Origin: Verrucomicrobiota bacterium
Lineage (GTDB): Bacteria > Verrucomicrobiota > Verrucomicrobiia > Opitutales > JAKPNF01
DNA length: 42,093 bases
Direction: 5' to 3'
Assembly (NCBI GenBank): GCA_029548565.1
Contig: JAKPNF010000146.1
Coordinates: forward strand, 1-42,093
Shown: one piece after another, positions 33,493-41,756 of the stretch
How the letters are laid out: each line of letters begins with the position of its first letter
Position numbering within the stretch: the stretch's first letter is position 1
The notes under the pieces: model-generated
Told to the model about the DNA's origin: nothing
What the model saw: only the letters and a program-made list of their open reading frames with translations
Databases searched by the model: none
Position numbers and translations under genes: made by a program

Positions 33493-33575
33493 GCGGGGAA
33501 AACCTTTTTTTGAAAAAAAAGGTCTTCCCCGCGCCCCTTTCCCAAAAAACTTTTACGACGGGTGCTGCGCACCCG
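33493..33575 (+). repeat. Composite two-hairpin module C, after lgt
   Basis: Hairpin GCGGGGAAAACCTTTTTTT/AAAAAAAGGTCTTCCCCGC (33493-33532, one mismatch), then GCCCCTTTCCCAAAAAACTTTT, then hairpin CGGGTGC-tgc-GCACCCG (33559-33575). It starts 7 nt after the lgt stop and is in sense with lgt. The first stem carries its T and A runs within the arms, and no T run follows, so it is not a standard intrinsic terminator. Confidence 0.7.
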
Positions 33576-33651
33576 AAACCACGGTGCACTGCTGAGGTTG
33601 CTGCACAGGAATTCGCGAGCTTATTTTAATCAGTGCACCCGCACGAACTTT

Positions 33652-33740
33652 CAGATGCGCAGCATCTGTCACAAAAGTTTTTTCGGGAAGGGGGGCGCGG
33701 GGGGAAACCCGTTTTTTCCAAAAAACGGGTTTCCCCCCGC
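33652..33740 (-). repeat. Composite two-hairpin module D, after uxs
   Basis: On the minus strand a perfect 21-bp stem with a 2-nt loop (33697-33740, GCGGGGGGAAACCCGTTTTTT arm), then GCCCCCCTTCCCGAAAAAAC, then hairpin CAGATGC-tgc-GCATCTG (33652-33668). Compared with module C the second hairpin differs at paired positions on both sides (GGGTGC/GCACCC against AGATGC/GCATCT), i.e. compensatory changes. It is in sense with uxs. Confidence 0.7.
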
Positions 33741-33790
33741 ATCCTCATCATCCTTCCTCCCCGAAAAAATCTTACCCGTGCTTTTGCACC

Positions 33791-34720
33791 CTACAGGTCG
33801 GTCTTCTTAAAATATTCGATCGTTTTGGCGAGTCCTTCTTCGAGCGAAATTTTGGGTTCCCAGTTGATGATTTTTTTAGCCAGGGAGATGTCGGGGCGGC
33901 GTTGTTTGGGGTCGTCGGCGGGGAGGGGCTTGTGGGTGATTTTGGATTTTGTGCCGGTGAGTTTGATGACGAGTTGGGCGAGTTCGAGCATGGTGAATTC
34001 GCCGGGGTTGCCGATGTTGACGGGGCCGGTTGTTTGGGTCTGCTCCATCATTTTGACGAAGGCCTCAATGAGGTCGTCGACGTAGCAGAAGGAGCGGGTT
34101 TGGGAGCCGTCGCCGTAAATGGTGATGTCCTCGCCCTTGAGGGCCTGGACGATGAAGTTGGAAACGACGCGGCCGTCGTTGGCGAGCATGCGGGGGCCGT
34201 AGGTGTTGAAGATGCGCACCAGGCGGATGTCGACGCCGTTCATGCGGTGGTAGTCGAAAAAGAGGGTCTCGGCGACGCGCTTGCCCTCGTCGTAGCAGGA
34301 GCGAATGCCGATGGGGTTGACGTTGCCCCAGTAGCTTTCGGGCTGGGGGTGCACCTGCGGGTCGCCATAGACTTCGGAGGTGGATGCCTGCAAGATGCGC
34401 GCGCCGGTGCGCTTGGCCAGGCCGAGCGAATTGATGGCGCCCATGACGGATGTTTTGATGGTCTTGATTGCGTTGTGCTGGTAATGCACGGGCGAGGCCG
34501 GGCACGCCAGGTTGTAGATGCGGTCGACCTCGGCCTTGAAGGGGTCGACCACGTCGTGCCGCACAAATTCGAAACGCGGGTTGTTCAAAAACGGCAGCAG
34601 GTTGTCCTTGCGGCCGGTGAACAAATTATCCACGCAGACGACCTCGTGCCCCTGCTCCAGCAGTTTTTCGCAAAGGTGGCTGCCCAAAAATCCGGCTCCT
34701 CCGGTGACTAAAATGCGCAT
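33791..34720 (-). CDS. uxs: UDP-glucuronate decarboxylase (UDP-xylose synthase)
   Basis: 309 aa from ATG 34720 ('[20 protein letters not shown]'); the track ORF extends upstream to 35092 through kdsB antisense and is rejected. It is an extended short-chain dehydrogenase: the NAD-binding glycine motif '[10 protein letters not shown]', catalytic 'STSEVYG', and Tyr-Lys in '[12 protein letters not shown]'. '[11 protein letters not shown]' and '[11 protein letters not shown]' are hallmarks of UXS. It converts UDP-glucuronate to UDP-xylose, a donor for the surface glycan. It is divergent from kdsB (108 bp between starts) and probably supplies the sugar for the glycosyltransferase locus. Related epimerases are close, but the motifs fit decarboxylase best. 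Confidence 0.92.
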   Translation of the reverse strand: MRILVTGGAGFLGSHLCEKLLEQGHEVVCVDNLFTGRKDNLLPFLNNPRFEFVRHDVVDPFKAEVDRIYNLACPASPVHYQHNAIKTIKTSVMGAINSLGLAKRTGARILQASTSEVYGDPQVHPQPESYWGNVNPIGIRSCYDEGKRVAETLFFDYHRMNGVDIRLVRIFNTYGPRMLANDGRVVSNFIVQALKGEDITIYGDGSQTRSFCYVDDLIEAFVKMMEQTQTTGPVNIGNPGEFTMLELAQLVIKLTGTKSKITHKPLPADDPKQRRPDISLAKKIINWEPKISLEEGLAKTIEYFKKTDL

Positions 34721-34828
34721 AGCTTCTTTTAAAGGATTTTGAGCAACAAGGAAATGAAAAACGCCACGCGGCGCGGCGGCCTGCAATTTTGCTCGAAAGC
34801 GCTTCCAAAGCGTTTTATCGTTTTGGTA

Positions 34829-35578
34829 ATGCAAACAACGAGCGCCACTGTTGTCATTCCCGCGCGCCTGGCCTCCACGCGGCTGCCGCGCAAAGTCCTG
34901 CTGGATCTGGGCGGCAAACCTGTCATCCAGCATGTTTGGGAAAAGGTCTCGCAAATGAAACGCGCCCGCGCGGTCGTGATCGCGACGGACAGCGACGAGG
35001 TTGTGGCCGCCGCCAAGGCCTTCGGCGCCGACGTGCGGCTGACCTCGCCGCAGTGCCGCAACGGCACGGAACGCCTCGTTGAACTGATGCAAGGCGGGCT
35101 GGAAGGCGACTTCTTTTTAAACGTGCAGGGCGACGAACCGTTCATCGCCCCTGTCCTGCTCGACTCGCTTGTCTTGCGCCGCGAGCAAACCGCTTGCGAT
35201 TTGGTCACCGCCGTCTACGCGATCAAAGAGGCGAAGCAGTTGCAAGACCCCAACCTCGTGAAAGTCGCGCGGGCGCAGGACGGGCACGCGATTTATTTTT
35301 CGCGCTCGCCGATTCCCTACCTGCGCGGCGAACCGATCGAGTCGTGGTGCCAAAAGCGCCCGTACTGGGGGCACCTGGGCGTGTACGGCTACTCGCGCAA
35401 GGCGCTGGAAATTTATCCGACGCTGGAAATCGGCGGTGTTGAAAGCGCCGAGTCGCTCGAACAGTTACGCTTTTTGGAAAAGAACATGAGCTTTCAAACA
35501 GTCGAAACCGACTACCACGCCGTGGCCATCGACACGCCCGAGGATCTCGAGCACGCCCGCGCCCTTTTGAACAAATAA
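34829..35578 (+). CDS. kdsB: 3-deoxy-manno-octulosonate cytidylyltransferase (CMP-Kdo synthetase)
   Basis: 249 aa from ATG 34829 ('[20 protein letters not shown]'); the 30 extra residues of the track ORF do not match the family. It activates Kdo with CTP to CMP-Kdo, the donor for the LPS inner core. Conserved parts: '[14 protein letters not shown]', '[11 protein letters not shown]', '[10 protein letters not shown]', '[11 protein letters not shown]', '[12 protein letters not shown]', '[11 protein letters not shown]', '[15 protein letters not shown]', and '[10 protein letters not shown]'. Length is as expected. It is the first gene of a tightly packed five-gene operon, followed by kdsD after 10 bp. 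Confidence 0.95.
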   Translation: MQTTSATVVIPARLASTRLPRKVLLDLGGKPVIQHVWEKVSQMKRARAVVIATDSDEVVAAAKAFGADVRLTSPQCRNGTERLVELMQGGLEGDFFLNVQGDEPFIAPVLLDSLVLRREQTACDLVTAVYAIKEAKQLQDPNLVKVARAQDGHAIYFSRSPIPYLRGEPIESWCQKRPYWGHLGVYGYSRKALEIYPTLEIGGVESAESLEQLRFLEKNMSFQTVETDYHAVAIDTPEDLEHARALLNK

Positions 35579-35588
35579 ATTTTTCTCC

Positions 35589-36572
35589 ATGACAGATTCC
35601 GCATCCCTCGAACTGCAACAACTGGCCCGCAACGTCCTTGAGGCGGAAGCCCGCGCGATTTCCTCGGCGGCTCAACGCCTGGACAAGCGCCTTGTGGAGG
35701 CGGCCGAGCTGATCCTCCGGCACAAGGGCAAGGTGGTGGTCAGCGGCATGGGCAAGTCCGGGTTGATCGGGCAAAAAATCGCCGCGACGCTTTCGAGCAC
35801 CGGCACGCCCGCCGTTTTTCTGCACCCCGCCGAGGCGCTGCACGGCGATTTGGGTATCTACCAAAAAGGCGACCCCACTATCCTTTTAAGCAAAAGCGGC
35901 TCGACGCTGGAACTGCTGCATTTGCTGCCGCTGCTGCGCCAGTTTAAATCCCCGGTCATCGCGATTGTCGGGCAGATGGAAAGCCCGCTGGCCGAGAAGG
36001 CCGACGTCGTGCTGGACGGCACCGTGCAATGCGAGGCCGACCCGCTCAACCTCGCGCCGACCACCAGCACCACGCTCTCGCTGGCCATCGGCGACGCGCT
36101 GGCCTGCGTGCTCATGCAGGCGCGCAATTTCAAGCCCGAGGATTTCGCGCGCTTCCACCCGGGCGGACAGCTCGGGCGCAATTTATTGTTGCGTGTGGCC
36201 GACATCATGCACCGCAAGGAGGAAGTCGCCACCATTTCTCCCGAGACACCGTTGCACGAGGTCGTCATCGCCATAACCAAGTACGCCCACGGGGCGGCCT
36301 GCGTGGTGCAAGACGGAAAGCTTGTCGGCATCATCACCGACGGCGACCTGCGCCGCGCCCTGCAAAGCGGCGAGGGCATCCGCGGCATGCGCGCCGACGC
36401 GCTCATGACAAAAAACCCCATCTGCGTGCGCGCCGACATCATGCTGGCCGAGGCCCTGCACATCATGGAAGACAGGCCTTCCCAAATTTCCGTCCTGCCG
36501 GTCGTCGACGCACAGGGCAGGCTCGAGGGGCTTCTACGCCTGCACGACGCCTACCAGGGCCCGCGCACTTAA
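35589..36572 (+). CDS. kdsD: D-arabinose 5-phosphate isomerase (KdsD/KpsF family)
   Basis: 327 aa. It interconverts ribulose 5-phosphate and arabinose 5-phosphate, the entry step to Kdo. A SIS domain (about residues 40-175) shows 'GKVVVSGMGKSGLIGQKIAATLSSTGTPAVFLHPAEALHGDLG' features, 'ILLSKSGSTLELL' and 'APTTSTTLSLAIGDALA'. 'FARFHPGGQLGR' leads into a tandem CBS pair (about 205-325) with 'ITKYAHGAACVVQDGKLVGIITDGDLRR'. It is directly in the kdsB operon (10 bp after kdsB, 6 bp before the ligase). kdsA and kdsC are not in the window. Confidence 0.94.
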   Translation: MTDSASLELQQLARNVLEAEARAISSAAQRLDKRLVEAAELILRHKGKVVVSGMGKSGLIGQKIAATLSSTGTPAVFLHPAEALHGDLGIYQKGDPTILLSKSGSTLELLHLLPLLRQFKSPVIAIVGQMESPLAEKADVVLDGTVQCEADPLNLAPTTSTTLSLAIGDALACVLMQARNFKPEDFARFHPGGQLGRNLLLRVADIMHRKEEVATISPETPLHEVVIAITKYAHGAACVVQDGKLVGIITDGDLRRALQSGEGIRGMRADALMTKNPICVRADIMLAEALHIMEDRPSQISVLPVVDAQGRLEGLLRLHDAYQGPRT

Positions 36573-36578
36573 AACAAC

Positions 36579-38078
36579 ATGGCCGCACCCGACAGCAACC
36601 GCTTTGCCGCCGCCCATAGCCGGCGCATGCGCGGCCAAAAAAGCGCGCGCACATCGACGCGAGAAAAGATCGTGCTGTTTGTCAGCTGCGTGCTCGTCGC
36701 GCAGTTGCCGTGGATTTTCGGGGGTATCCATATCGTCGCGCAGGAAATAAACATGGCGCTGGTGCTGGCGGGATTTTTCGCGCTGTTCATGCCGCTGAAA
36801 GACCCCGACAGCCCCACCCCCTCTAAAAATTTGCACGCGCTTGTGCGCTTTCCTGTCTTCTGGCTTACGCTCGGGTTTCTGGGCTACGTCATCATCCAGT
36901 TTCTCAATCCGTACGCCTGCTACAAGGTCGGATTATTCAACGGCGTGCACATGGTGTGGCAAGCACCGCTGGAACACATAAAATGGCTACCCAGCGGATT
37001 GGATGTGCCCTACTACGACATGAGCGGTGCGCGTTACGCCCTCTACTGGGCAGCGCCGCTATTGATGATGAGCGTGCTGAAAATCGGCCTGACACGCCGG
37101 CGCAGCTGGATGATCCTCATCTGGACGAGCATCCTGACCGCCTGTTTGATGTGCGTGCTGGCGATCGCAGTACGCCTGAGCGGGTCGGACAAAATGCTGT
37201 GGCTGTACCAAAGCGGGCAATGGGCCGTTTTTCTTTTCGGCAGCTTCGTCAACAACACCCATGGCGCCACGTACTGCTATTTGAATCTCGCGTTGGCGCT
37301 GGGCGTTTTTCTGCATTGGCGCGAACAGGACATTGAAAAAAATCGCCTCTCCGGCAGACATTGGCTGTGCATTTTTCCGGTGATCGTACTGCTGGCGGGC
37401 ATCGGTTACGCGGGCTCGCGCGCCAGTTTCATCATCGCGGCCGTTTTATGCGCGATGCTCTTTGTCTTCGCCGCCATGGCCGCCATTCGACGGCGGCGTA
37501 TGGGCGCACTGAAAATCATGTTCGTCAGCCTCACGGCGGGCGTTTTAGTCTGTGCGGCGGGCGGATATGCCTCCATTGAATATCAGCTCTCCGCTTTGAA
37601 ACGTTTTGAATTACTCGATTCGCAAAGTTCTGTCGCAGGACGCCTGACCTTCATCAAGGTAGCAGCCGACGTGGTGAAGGAAAGGCCGCTATGGGGACAT
37701 GGCGGCGGGAGTTTCTTTTATTCCAGCGACAAATACACGCGCGGCAACCCCGCCTTTGTCACTACCGTGGAGCACGGAAAAACCGCCCCCTTCCAACTGG
37801 AACACGCCCACTGCGACTGGCTGGAATTCCCCGCCGACGTGGGCATAGCAGGCAGCCTGTTTTTGCTGGCCATACTGGTCTATTGGCTGGCAAATATCCT
37901 GCCACACCTGCGGACAGCCTCACCGCTGGTCTGGTACTTGTTGTTGGGATTGCTACTACTTGGCATGCAGGGGACCATTGACTTTCCCGCCGCCTGTCCG
38001 GCAGTCGTGTTCACCGCCATTTTGATGTGTGTGGGCGCCGCTGTTGTGGGCAAACGGCAAGCAAGAGCCCTTCACTGA
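36579..38078 (+). CDS. O-antigen ligase/polymerase family (WaaL/Wzy_C) membrane protein
   Basis: 499 aa with about ten hydrophobic segments. The Wzy_C signature region is present: 'GYAGSRASFIIAAVLCAML', then a large periplasmic loop with 'LTFIKVAADVVKERPLWGHGGGSF' and 'LEHAHCDWLEFPADVGIAGSLFL', equivalent to the conserved Arg and His blocks of O-antigen ligases. It would either attach surface glycan to the lipid A-core or polymerise repeat units at the periplasmic face; ligase and polymerase cannot be separated by sequence. The N-terminal 30 residues are polar and basic. It is in the kdsB-kdsD operon (6-bp gap) and is followed after 3 bp by the DUF4838 gene. Confidence 0.85.
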   Translation: MAAPDSNRFAAAHSRRMRGQKSARTSTREKIVLFVSCVLVAQLPWIFGGIHIVAQEINMALVLAGFFALFMPLKDPDSPTPSKNLHALVRFPVFWLTLGFLGYVIIQFLNPYACYKVGLFNGVHMVWQAPLEHIKWLPSGLDVPYYDMSGARYALYWAAPLLMMSVLKIGLTRRRSWMILIWTSILTACLMCVLAIAVRLSGSDKMLWLYQSGQWAVFLFGSFVNNTHGATYCYLNLALALGVFLHWREQDIEKNRLSGRHWLCIFPVIVLLAGIGYAGSRASFIIAAVLCAMLFVFAAMAAIRRRRMGALKIMFVSLTAGVLVCAAGGYASIEYQLSALKRFELLDSQSSVAGRLTFIKVAADVVKERPLWGHGGGSFFYSSDKYTRGNPAFVTTVEHGKTAPFQLEHAHCDWLEFPADVGIAGSLFLLAILVYWLANILPHLRTASPLVWYLLLGLLLLGMQGTIDFPAACPAVVFTAILMCVGAAVVGKRQARALH

Positions 38079-38081
38079 CCG

Positions 38082-40577
38082 ATGCGCGCAGGTTTCTCAG
38101 ATGCTCTGAAGGCCGCTGTTGTGTGCGGGTTTCTATGCCTGCCGCTGGGTGCGCAAGTAGTGCTCATCGACGCACAGGGGCAACCCGCACGTGTGCAAAG
38201 CCCCGAAAGACTCACCGAACAACAACGACAGGCCGTCGATGATTTTTCGCGCGTGCTAAACCGCATGGCACAAATGGCCACACCTGCGCACAGTGAGGCT
38301 GAAGCGGGTGCCGTTGTGCTGGAATGCACAAATGAAATTCCCGAGGATATTCGAGATAACGAGCGTTTTTTTGTGCGCTCACATGACAACACACTCACAA
38401 TCAGCGCCAAGACCCCACTTGGCTTTTGCCAGGGTGTTTACTGGTTCTTGCGTACCCATGCGGGCGTGCGTTGGTACACACCGGACATTAATGGAGAATT
38501 CATTTCCAAGAAGGAAATCCCCTGGATTTTGCCTGCGATGGAGCAGTCGCCAGCGCCATCTTTTCTCAGCCGTCAAATCTACGGTTTACACGGCGCAGCA
38601 GGACAACGTTGGGCATTGCGCAACGGGATAGGCAATCCTTTCTCGATGGGGCACGCCTTGGGAAGAATAATCAATGGCGATGTCCTGAAAAAAAATCCCG
38701 CGTGGCGCGGATTTTTCGCGGGCAAGGAAAATCCGGCCACCGACGCGGCCGCACGCCAGTATCATCCCGAACTTACCGAAGAGGCGTGCGCGCGTTTTTG
38801 CGGACAGCAGGCGGCGCGTTTTTTTGAGAAAAATCCGCGGGCCTTTTCCTATTCGCTGAGCCTGGACGACCATCCGCGTTTTTCGCAGTCTCAAAAAGCG
38901 GTTGAAGCACGCGGGGCGCTGCATTTTTACCGCAGCTTGCCCGATTATTCGGACACGGTGTTCGCCTTCATGAACACGGCCGCGCACGAACTCCAAAAAA
39001 CCGGGTTTAAAAACAAATATATCGGGTGCCTTTCCTACCAATGGAACACCGACACACCGTCCTTCGCGCTTGAAAAAAACATCATCCCTTTCGTGTGCAG
39101 CGACCGCAGTTTTTGGCACGACCCAAAGTTCCGCGAAGACGAGACAGGCCTGCTTAAACGCTGGGCGAATAGCGGCACCGAGTTTTTCGGCATTTACGAC
39201 TACCTGTACGGCAATCCTTTCCTTATCCCACGCCCGCTTGAGCTGCTGCCACAGTGGCTCAAGCGCGCCCACCAAATCGGCGCACGCGCTTATTTCGCCG
39301 AGGCGATTCCCGTGCCGCAGTACGATACCCAAAAACTCTGGGTACTCATGCAACTGCTGTGGGATATCGATGCCGATGCCTCGCAACTGCAATCGCAATG
39401 GTACGCCCAGCAATACGGCGGGGCGGCCGCACCGGTGCGCGCCTTTTTTTCGCTCTGGGAAGACGCCTGGCACACGCAAAAGGAAAACATCTATTGGCTG
39501 CGCGGTTATCACGACGAGACACAGGGACTTTTGGCAACCCCCGCACAACTCGGCGAAATGGCCAACCTGCTGCGCGAGGCGCAACAGCAGGCAAACGAGC
39601 TTTCTCACAGCGCGGCCGTCGCCGCGCTCACGCAGCGTTTTCGTTTTAGCGAGGCGTTTTGCAAAATGGAACTGGCGAAAGCCAAGCTGGCGCGCGCGGC
39701 ACAGCCCACGCGTTACCACGAGGCACAGCGCCTCTACGAAAACCTCACCGCCTTTTTGGCCGCGCAGGCGCGTTTTGATATCCAGTGCGCCCGCCCTTAT
39801 GCCCTGGGCAAACGAAGCGTACAGCTAACCGTGCGCGCCGACCCAAGCGCCGAGGCCGCCCTCAAGCTCGCGCGCTGGGCGCGCGAGCGCGGGCGCGGCG
39901 CGCTTTCGCAAAAATGGCTCGCACCGCTGGCCGGGCACAGCGCGGCCTCGGCGCAGCTCAAGCAGGCATTGCAATGTGTTTACGCGCCACAAAGCCCGCA
40001 TGCAAAGCGTATTCATTTTTTAGATACAGATTGGTCCCAAACCCGGGCTGCCAACGGCGACGACGTCAACCCCTTGTGGCTGCAATACGATGGCACGCTG
40101 CCACGGGATTTTGGAGCGCTCATCCAGCGGGCGCCGGCACTCGCACTCACATACCACACGGACGAGGCGAATAATGTATATGCTCGGCTAAGCGGTGCCA
40201 AAAACTTTCATCTTTATCGCGTGGAAACACCCATTCAAGCAAACGCCTGGCGCGTGGATATGCGCGGCCAAGTGTCTGAGGGCACCATCATTTTGCTGCG
40301 CCTTTGGGCCAGGAATCCGGACGGAATCATTCACCAAATCGAAGAGCGCCTTTATCCGGGCAACTACACACAGTGGCGATCGCTGCGGACCGTCTTGCCA
40401 CAGGGAATCGCCCCGTCAAAATGCGCGTTTAGCCTCATCGTCTCCCATCAGGGCGAAGGAGACTGGATCGATATCAAACCCGCCAACCCGTTAGGGTTTG
40501 ACGCGGCAAAAACAACACCGTACAACAAGAAAAACAACCCGCTAAAATTCCTACGGCACGCCCGCGGCAAACTATAA
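38082..40577 (+). CDS. Exported DUF4838 family protein, alpha-glucuronidase-like fold
   Basis: 831 aa with an N-terminal hydrophobic signal ('ALKAAVVCGFLCLPLGAQ'). The early region ('LTEQQRQAVDDFSRVLNRMA' to 'GFCQGVYWFLRTHAGVRWYTPD') resembles the alpha-glucuronidase/GH20-like N-terminal alpha-beta domain that precedes DUF4838. The central barrel has 'FSYSLSLDDHPRFSQSQ', 'YIGCLSYQWNTDTPSFALEKNIIPFVCSD' and 'YLYGNPFLIPRPLELLPQWLKRAHQIGARAYFAEA', typical of DUF4838. A helical segment and a C-terminal beta domain ('GQVSEGTIILLRLWARNP') follow. Hydrolytic action on a uronic-acid or hexosamine glycan is plausible but catalytic residues cannot be named. Its position inside a Kdo/O-antigen operon is unusual and suggests trimming of the organism's own glycan. 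Confidence 0.75.
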   Translation: MRAGFSDALKAAVVCGFLCLPLGAQVVLIDAQGQPARVQSPERLTEQQRQAVDDFSRVLNRMAQMATPAHSEAEAGAVVLECTNEIPEDIRDNERFFVRSHDNTLTISAKTPLGFCQGVYWFLRTHAGVRWYTPDINGEFISKKEIPWILPAMEQSPAPSFLSRQIYGLHGAAGQRWALRNGIGNPFSMGHALGRIINGDVLKKNPAWRGFFAGKENPATDAAARQYHPELTEEACARFCGQQAARFFEKNPRAFSYSLSLDDHPRFSQSQKAVEARGALHFYRSLPDYSDTVFAFMNTAAHELQKTGFKNKYIGCLSYQWNTDTPSFALEKNIIPFVCSDRSFWHDPKFREDETGLLKRWANSGTEFFGIYDYLYGNPFLIPRPLELLPQWLKRAHQIGARAYFAEAIPVPQYDTQKLWVLMQLLWDIDADASQLQSQWYAQQYGGAAAPVRAFFSLWEDAWHTQKENIYWLRGYHDETQGLLATPAQLGEMANLLREAQQQANELSHSAAVAALTQRFRFSEAFCKMELAKAKLARAAQPTRYHEAQRLYENLTAFLAAQARFDIQCARPYALGKRSVQLTVRADPSAEAALKLARWARERGRGALSQKWLAPLAGHSAASAQLKQALQCVYAPQSPHAKRIHFLDTDWSQTRAANGDDVNPLWLQYDGTLPRDFGALIQRAPALALTYHTDEANNVYARLSGAKNFHLYRVETPIQANAWRVDMRGQVSEGTIILLRLWARNPDGIIHQIEERLYPGNYTQWRSLRTVLPQGIAPSKCAFSLIVSHQGEGDWIDIKPANPLGFDAAKTTPYNKKNNPLKFLRHARGKL

Positions 40578-40613
40578 GTGTGCCAGGCTTTTCATCCAGC
40601 ATCATTCACCGAC

Positions 40614-41756
40614 ATGCCCTCGCACAAGACACTCGTTTTTTTGGAAAAACTTTCCGGACATTATTGGGAATACACCCATCACAGCTACCAGTGTGCCTTG
40701 AAAAATCCGCATAGGCGCTTTGTCTTCGTGCTGCGCGAAACCGAAAGGACGCTGTTAGACGAAAATAATTTTCCACCCGCAGCGAATATTGAGATCAAAT
40801 GCTTTCCCAAGCGAGCCGGCAACGAACGCACGGGCATTGCGGCCGCCTGGCTTCACACGCGCGAACTGGCCCGCTGGATAAAATCGGAGCGCCCCGGCAG
40901 GGTTGTCCTTTTCATGCCCATAAGCTTCATGCCGTTTTTGGCATTTATGCCGGTGCGCTGCCCGCAAATCAACGGCGTCATCTATAATATTTATTTGTAC
41001 CGCTGGAAAAATTCAGGCCTGCTTACGCGCGCGCAAGACACGCTAAAATACCTGTTATTTTCCCGCGCAAAGCGCTTTGCCCGCCTGTTTATCCTCAACG
41101 ACAGGGGCGCCGCCGCCAAACTCAACCGCATTTACAAAACAAAAAAATTCCGGTGGATTGCCGACCCGTTCGCCGGCGTGGACTGCGCGCAACCCAAAAC
41201 CCTTTGCAGCGAGTTGGGTGTTCAGCCGGGGCAAAAAGTGTTTTTGCATTTCGGCGCCATGACGCAGCGCAAAGGAACGCTGGATATTCTCGATGCGATC
41301 TTGATAAGCGCAAAGACATCGCTCAAGGATATGCACTTCATTTTTGCGGGGAAAATTCTGAATGATATCCGCGAGGCTTTCTACAAAAAAGTCGCCGCCG
41401 CGCGCACGCTGACAAACATCCACGTGTACGACCAGCGCGTGCCTTTTTCGCAACTGGCCTCGCTGCTGCAAACCTGCCACTGCATTGTCATTCCTTACAA
41501 AAACGTGCACCAAAGCAGCGGCGCGCTGGCCTACGCGGCCCAATACAAAAAGCCGCTTATCGCACCGGCCGACGGGCTGCTGGGGAAATTGATACGCCGC
41601 AACCACCTCGGCCTAACGTTGCCCGTGTGCGATGCCGAGGCGCTGCGAACGGCCTTCTCGCAGGATCTTTGCAAATATTTTGACAAAAACAAGGCGCAAA
41701 CCTACCTGCAAGATATCGATGCCGAGCGCTTTGCGCAAGCGCTGTTGGGCGATTAA
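40614..41756 (+). CDS. Glycosyltransferase, GT-B fold (GT4-like)
   Basis: 380 aa from ATG 40614 ('MPSHKTLVFLEKLSGHYWEY'); the track GTG start at 40578, directly after the previous stop, is less likely. The C-terminal half has the group 1 layout: 'VFLHFGAMTQRKGTLDILDA', 'MHFIFAGKI', 'VYDQRVPFSQLASLLQTCHCIVIPYKNVHQSSGALAYAAQYKKPLIAP' in pieces, and 'RRNHLGLTLPVCDAEAL'. The E-x7-E motif is not clear, with Ser-Ser-Gly taking the usual place. It probably adds a sugar to the lipid-linked surface glycan in the cytosol; donor and acceptor are unknown. It ends the five-gene operon and abuts the next convergent gene with no gap. Confidence 0.82.
   Translation: MPSHKTLVFLEKLSGHYWEYTHHSYQCALKNPHRRFVFVLRETERTLLDENNFPPAANIEIKCFPKRAGNERTGIAAAWLHTRELARWIKSERPGRVVLFMPISFMPFLAFMPVRCPQINGVIYNIYLYRWKNSGLLTRAQDTLKYLLFSRAKRFARLFILNDRGAAAKLNRIYKTKKFRWIADPFAGVDCAQPKTLCSELGVQPGQKVFLHFGAMTQRKGTLDILDAILISAKTSLKDMHFIFAGKILNDIREAFYKKVAAARTLTNIHVYDQRVPFSQLASLLQTCHCIVIPYKNVHQSSGALAYAAQYKKPLIAPADGLLGKLIRRNHLGLTLPVCDAEALRTAFSQDLCKYFDKNKAQTYLQDIDAERFAQALLGD

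Larger units (their letters stand above)
33487..33790. repeat. 304-bp convergent intergenic region, quasi-palindrome of hairpins
   Basis: No gene is recognised here; short ORFs are shadows. The region holds two composite modules facing each other (C, plus sense, and D, minus sense) with GGTGCACTG (33583-33591) and CAGTGCACC (33631-33639) as an inner inverted repeat around a 39-nt spacer. The overall mirror symmetry covers about 33484-33765. Confidence 0.7.

Noticed and set aside
38586-39719. 377-aa minus-strand ORF inside the DUF4838 gene
   Set aside because: Antisense shadow with no domain, in a gene with clear family motifs on the other strand.
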